Assembly: GCA_002495945.1 (NCBI GenBank)
Contig: DAHU01000045.1
Coordinates: 1-9,946 of the forward strand
Reading direction: 5' to 3'
Source: Euryarchaeota archaeon UBA13
GTDB lineage: Archaea; Thermoplasmatota; Poseidoniia; Poseidoniales; Poseidoniaceae
DNA length: 9,946 nucleotides
The notes under the pieces: generated by a model
What the model was told of the DNA's origin: nothing
The model's database searches: none
Seen by the model: only the letters and a program-made list of their open reading frames with translations
Made by a program: the position numbers and the translations under genes
Part shown: positions 7,292 to 9,946 of the stretch, in pieces
How positions within the stretch are numbered: position 1 is the first letter of the stretch
Layout: each line of letters opens with the position of its first letter

Positions 7292-7723
7292 ATGGAGATT
7301 AAGGAAATTTTGAATCCAAAAGGCTGGTTGATTGGTTTAGGAATATTGGTGATACTGCTTGCTGCTGGCAATATAGTCGGTTCAGAAGACGTCGCTGAAA
7401 CATCTTGGGGCGAGGATAACATCAAAGGAAATGAGGCTGCATATGAAGAGATGTGGGCGCTACACCTGATACCACTCGGAATCATGGCAATCACTACTGG
7501 ATTAATCGTTAAAGGGAAAGCATTGTCCCAAATGGCGATGGCAGCATCAGGCTCAATTATTGTAATAATTGGTGGCGGTATGGGCTTCATGACTCAAAGA
7601 CATGATTATGGTACATCAGGTGGAGCTGCAACATTAATTCCATTAATCGTAATGTTACTGGTAATTTTGTTGGGTGTGGCAGGATATATGCACAAGGACG
7701 ATTCCGAAGAAGCGAGTGAGTAA
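7292..7723 (+). CDS. Four-helix membrane protein of unknown function (first of a tandem pair)
   Basis: I do not recognise the family. The 143-residue product has four likely membrane helices. Numbered from ATG 7292 they are about 11-30 (WLIGLGILVILLAAGNIV), 54-73, 81-99 and 112-133. An acidic loop containing SWGEDN lies between the first two helices, and the C-terminal tail is acidic. The protein resembles its downstream neighbour in helix count, a shared opening N/DPKxWLI and a shared W-x-x-DN motif after helix 1, which suggests an old duplication. ATG 7292 is chosen because the TATA box at 7262-7267 predicts initiation at 7291. An earlier in-frame ATG at 7271 would lie upstream of the transcript. 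The gene is separated from the next by 2 bases. The role is unknown; the acidic loop and tail give no assignable chemistry. Confidence 0.75.
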   Translation: MEIKEILNPKGWLIGLGILVILLAAGNIVGSEDVAETSWGEDNIKGNEAAYEEMWALHLIPLGIMAITTGLIVKGKALSQMAMAASGSIIVIIGGGMGFMTQRHDYGTSGGAATLIPLIVMLLVILLGVAGYMHKDDSEEASE

Positions 7724-7725
7724 TC

Positions 7726-8091
7726 ATGATGGATACATTGATGGATCCAAAGATTTGGTTAATCCTTGTCGCCTTTGTACATGCTATCGTGGGGATAATA
7801 ATTCCAACCGATTGGTCGAAGGACAATAATAAGATGATGGCAGGATTTACTTTATTGACATCAGTAACAATGCTCTATGCTGGATTTTGTTTAGACGGGG
7901 AAGAACAGGCTAGATTGGCTTTAGTCATTGGTGGACCTGTTTGGGTTTGGTTTGTTGTTTGTTGCTCGATGAGTTTGGAATTCGATATTGGAAAAGAACC
8001 CATGGTAATGAATTGGAAAGATAATATTCCACCACTATTACTTTGGGGCATAGTAGCACTTACCGGCCTTCTAGAGTCTGGTTGGATTTAG
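7726..8091 (+). CDS. Four-helix membrane protein of unknown function (second of a tandem pair)
   Basis: This 121-residue protein has likely membrane helices at about 8-27, 37-56, 62-83 and 101-119, and no known family was recognised. It opens with MDPKIWLILVAF and has PTDWSKDNNK after helix 1, matching NPKGWLIGL and SWGEDNIK in the preceding gene. A membrane-embedded HAIVG in helix 1 and two adjacent cysteines in helix 3 (VVCC) are visible, but no metal site or transporter motif is evident. It starts 2 bases after the upstream stop codon, with GTGA 7 bases ahead of the ATG, so the pair is almost certainly translated from one transcript and may form a heteromeric complex. An ATG 3 bases downstream is an equally possible start. 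Confidence 0.75.
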   Translation: MMDTLMDPKIWLILVAFVHAIVGIIIPTDWSKDNNKMMAGFTLLTSVTMLYAGFCLDGEEQARLALVIGGPVWVWFVVCCSMSLEFDIGKEPMVMNWKDNIPPLLLWGIVALTGLLESGWI

Positions 8092-8152
8092 AATAAAGTC
8101 TAATTTGACTATTTCTACCCTCAACTTGGCGACCAATGTTAGACGCGGCGCG

Positions 8153-8160
8153 ATTATATA
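8153..8160 (+). promoter_or_regulatory. TATA box of the L11-L1-L10 operon
   Basis: ATTATATA is preceded by GCGCG (BRE-like). Initiation about 27 bases downstream would be near 8183, leaving a leader of roughly 28 bases that contains GGAG at 8200-8203, 8 bases before the L11 ATG. This is the best promoter match in the window. The bases before it (8092-8150) are non-coding. They hold only a weak 4-base-pair hairpin (AGTC/GACT) followed by short T runs that could help terminate the upstream transcript. Confidence 0.7.
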
Positions 8161-8211
8161 GGGGAGTTTAGTCGGCAAGATGCCCACGTCTGTGAGCATG
8201 GAGTTGAAATA

Positions 8212-8493
8212 ATGCCAAAACCTTGGACATCACATCTTATTCGAGATGCACTTGGAGTCAAGAAGTGTAACGGTAGTATGGAAACTGCGACTGAAGACCT
8301 ACCTTTGGAAAAGGCAATCGAGGTTGCCAAGAAGAAGCATGGTGAAGGTCATTTGACCGGTGCGGACTTGAAAGCACAAACACGCGAAGTTATCGGAACA
8401 TGTGTGTCAATGCGTGTCAAGATCGACGGTCATTGGGCGAATGAGGCGCTCGCAATAATCAGTAAAGGAGATTGGGACGAGCGCTTTGTTTGA
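8212..8493 (+). CDS. rpl11: Ribosomal protein L11 (uL11), C-terminal domain only
   Basis: This 93-residue protein matches the C-terminal, 23S rRNA-binding half of archaeal L11. PKPWTSHLIRDALGV aligns with the PPT(T/S)xLIKKELGI segment that opens that domain. LPLEKAIEVAKKK matches LTLEQVIKIAKMK, and REVIGTCVSM aligns with KEVIGTCVSMG. Archaeal L11 is usually about 160 residues. The N-terminal domain of about 70 residues, which contacts elongation factors and the stalk, is missing, and the start codon falls almost exactly at the interdomain linker. The ATG has a GGAG 8 bases upstream and its own promoter. The same frame upstream contains no start codon before a stop at 8140. The usually invariant Gly in SMG is Arg here (SMR). 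Its position directly before L1 and L10 confirms its identity. It could be a reduced functional L11, or full-length L11 may be encoded elsewhere. Confidence 0.85.
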   Translation: MPKPWTSHLIRDALGVKKCNGSMETATEDLPLEKAIEVAKKKHGEGHLTGADLKAQTREVIGTCVSMRVKIDGHWANEALAIISKGDWDERFV

Positions 8494-8504
8494 ATTCACG
8501 GACC

Positions 8505-8533
8505 GCAGGAGAGGATAAAACCTCGTGGACTGC
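8505..8533 (+). promoter_or_regulatory. Candidate L1-binding hairpin in the L1 leader
   Basis: The RNA can form an outer stem GCAG/CTGC, an asymmetric internal loop (GA opposite GTGGA), an inner stem GAGG/CCTC and a six-base loop AUAAAA. L1 in archaea represses its own operon by binding mRNA that imitates its 23S rRNA site, which has two short helices flanking an asymmetric loop. The placement just before the L1 ribosome binding site fits this, but the match to the known consensus was not verified. A near-perfect direct repeat (GGACCGCAGG at 8500-8509, GGACTGCAGG at 8527-8536) overlaps it. Confidence 0.4.
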
Positions 8534-8547
8534 AGGGGTGAGGTAAT

Positions 8548-9192
8548 ATGGAAGAAAAAATTAACCAAGCAATAAAAGACGCACTGGAGAATGCTCCAGA
8601 GAGAAAATTCGTCGAATCTGTTGACATTTCGTTTACCATAAAGGATGTCGATTTGAAGAACCCAAACAACCGTATCAAAGAAGAAGTAAGACTGCCATCA
8701 GGCCGTGGTAAAGAACTCAAAATTGCCATGTTCGCTGCCGGTGAGGCTGCAACTAAGGCTAAAGATGCCGGAATCCACGTCATTACTCCTCAAGAAATCG
8801 AAGAACTGGGTGGCAAGAAAGGCAAAGCCAAGAAGATTGCAAACTCTTACGATTTCTTCCTATCTGAAGTTCCTCACATGGGTCTAATTGGACGATACCT
8901 TGGTGTTGTGCTAGGTCCAAGAGGTAAGATGCCGAGACCAGTTCCACCAACCCTTGACCCCTCAATAATTGCTGCAGGTCTAAAATCAACAGTTATTGTC
9001 AAGTCAGGTGACAAAATGACCTTCCATGCAGCAATTGGCACTGCAAAGCAAAGCCAAGAAGAATTGTCTGCTAACGCCATGGAAATCTACAACCGTGTAA
9101 TTTCCAAGCTTGAGCGTGGTATTGGTAACATTCGTTCACTATACATCAAGACCTCAATGGGTCCAGCACAGCGTATCGAGGTGATCAATTGA
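8548..9192 (+). CDS. rpl1: Ribosomal protein L1 (uL1)
   Basis: This 214-residue protein has the normal length for archaeal L1, which forms the mobile L1 stalk that guides deacylated tRNA out of the E site and often represses its own operon. The signature LGPRGKMPRPVPP spans 122-134. Domain I is built from the N- and C-terminal segments (the latter ending IYNRVISKLERGIGNIRSLYIKTSMGPAQRI), with domain II inserted at about 68-160. The start has overlapping GGGTG/GAGGT elements 3-7 bases upstream. The last codons of the gene encode GAGGTGATC, which doubles as the ribosome binding site of L10, and the stop codon overlaps the L10 start. Confidence 0.96.
   Translation: MEEKINQAIKDALENAPERKFVESVDISFTIKDVDLKNPNNRIKEEVRLPSGRGKELKIAMFAAGEAATKAKDAGIHVITPQEIEELGGKKGKAKKIANSYDFFLSEVPHMGLIGRYLGVVLGPRGKMPRPVPPTLDPSIIAAGLKSTVIVKSGDKMTFHAAIGTAKQSQEELSANAMEIYNRVISKLERGIGNIRSLYIKTSMGPAQRIEVIN
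9178..9186 (+). promoter_or_regulatory. Extended Shine-Dalgarno site that sets the L10 start
   Basis: GAGGTGATC is a near-complete match to the archaeal Shine-Dalgarno sequence, embedded in the last codons of the L1 gene and ending 2 bases before TTG 9189. The ATG at 9204 in the same frame would be about 17 bases away, too far for this element, so TTG is preferred. Confidence 0.7.
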
Positions 9193-9946
9193 TTCCAAAA
9201 GTAATGCCTTGGAAGAAGGACACCGTTGCTGACTTAGTAAGTCTGCTAAAGAGCGGCGACACCATTGCAGTAATCGATATCCACGGTGTTCCAGCCGGTG
9301 CAATGATTGGCATGAGAAAGGATTTGAGAGGTTCAATGAAAATTCAAGTTGCTAAGAAGCGATTAATGAAGATTGCATGGGAAAAGTGCGGTTTCAAAGC
9401 CGATGATCTTGAAGCATTGTACAAATCAGCTGTTCAACCAGCATTAGTTTCCACCGGTAACATGAACTCCTTTGGTTTGTTTACTGAACTGAAGAAGACT
9501 GAAGCCGGTAGAGCCGCAAAAGAAGGCGATGTCGCACCTTACCAAATCGTAGTCGAAAAGATGGATACTGGAATGCCACCAGGTCCGATAGTTGGTGACC
9601 TAAACTCGGTTGGAATACCAGCAAAGATTATGGGTGGTTCAGTACAAATTCAAAAGCGCACAGTCGTTTTGGAAGAAGGCGAAGTCTTCGAAGGCGAACT
9701 TGGTATGATGCTATCTAAGATTGGCATCAACCCAATCGTTACCGGACTGAGACTGTGTGGTACGCTAGAAGATGGCGTATTATTCGAGCCATCTACCTTG
9801 GACATCGACTACGAACAATTCAATTCCGACCTGATTAGTTATGCTGCAGGAGCATTCAACTTAGCCTGCAACATTACGTGGTTTACTAGTCAAACCATGC
9901 CTACTCTGGTCGCTAAAGCCAGCAGCGAAGCACTCGCTGTGGCAGT
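9189..9946 (+). CDS. rpl10: Ribosomal protein L10 / acidic P0 (uL10), partial at right edge
   Basis: L10/P0 anchors the dimers of L12 that form the ribosomal stalk and recruit translational GTPases. The first 252 residues are present and end without a stop at the window edge. The opening VMPWKKDTVADLVSLLKSG, the rRNA-binding MRKDLRGSMKIQVAKKRLM, VGDLNSVGIPAKIMGGSVQI, and the start of the C-terminal spine helix (SYAAGAFNLACNITW) all match archaeal P0. The archaeal protein usually runs to about 300-340 residues, so the distal L12-binding helices and the acidic tail are missing from this window. TTG 9189 is chosen as start for its perfect upstream ribosome binding site, giving a 4-base overlap with L1. 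ATG 9204 is the alternative and shortens the protein by 5 residues. L12 would be expected just beyond the edge. Confidence 0.95.
   Translation, partial: MIPKVMPWKKDTVADLVSLLKSGDTIAVIDIHGVPAGAMIGMRKDLRGSMKIQVAKKRLMKIAWEKCGFKADDLEALYKSAVQPALVSTGNMNSFGLFTELKKTEAGRAAKEGDVAPYQIVVEKMDTGMPPGPIVGDLNSVGIPAKIMGGSVQIQKRTVVLEEGEVFEGELGMMLSKIGINPIVTGLRLCGTLEDGVLFEPSTLDIDYEQFNSDLISYAAGAFNLACNITWFTSQTMPTLVAKASSEALAVA

Noticed and set aside
7180..7590. 136-residue minus-strand open frame rich in Ile and Pro
   Set aside because: Antisense to the first membrane-protein gene and the end of spt5; the plus-strand reading has a TATA box, a sensible membrane topology and a tandem partner.
8098..8117. Short hairpin AGTC/GACT followed by T runs as a strong terminator
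   Set aside because: Only four base pairs and a broken T tract; too weak to list as a terminator.
8143..8211. In-frame extension upstream of the L11 ATG that might restore the missing N-domain
   Set aside because: Only 23 codons before a stop at 8140-8142, no start codon, and no resemblance to the L11 N-domain (no PLGPxLG-type motif); it contains the promoter.
1..9946. CRISPR array or other regularly spaced repeats
   Set aside because: No repeated units with regular spacing were found on reading the window.

Overview
This is an archaeal chromosomal segment. The right half carries the archaeal protein-export, elongation-factor and ribosomal-stalk cluster (SecE/Sec61-gamma, Spt5, L11, L1, L10/P0). 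The candidate promoters are AT-rich TATA-like boxes, and ribosome binding sites of the GGTGA/GAGGTGAT type precede many genes. The moderate base composition, a bacterial-type DnaJ and RNB-family RNase, and small family-free membrane proteins suggest an uncultured marine euryarchaeon such as Marine Group II (Poseidoniales). That placement is an inference from gene style, not from a marker comparison.

Left half, minus strand (1-5866): a compact four-gene run reads leftward from a divergent promoter region. It contains a zinc-finger-less DnaJ co-chaperone, an RNB-family exoribonuclease 6 bases later, a Cu(I)-exporting P1B-type ATPase 33 bases later, and a small HMA-domain protein that overlaps the ATPase end by 8 bases. 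The tight spacing implies one transcript combining protein quality control, RNA decay and copper detoxification. At the extreme left edge, just past the HMA gene, is what looks like the 5' end of a tRNA-Leu gene on the same strand, preceded by a TATA-like box.

Right half, plus strand (5961-9946): secE and spt5 form one transcription unit. Spt5 carries an extra N-terminal domain that resembles a Nudix fold but has lost most of its catalytic box. Two small four-helix membrane proteins follow; they look like diverged tandem copies of each other and sit where L11 would normally come next. A new promoter at 8153-8160 then drives L11, L1 and L10. The L11 gene encodes only the C-terminal, rRNA-binding domain: the N-terminal domain is absent, and there is no room for it upstream. 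The 54-base L11-L1 gap can fold into a hairpin and may be an L1 autoregulatory site. L10 runs off the right edge.

The two most unusual observations are the one-domain L11 and the Nudix-like/Spt5 fusion. Both affect the core translation and transcription machinery, and both sit beside clean archaeal promoter or ribosome-binding signals, which argues against assembly error.
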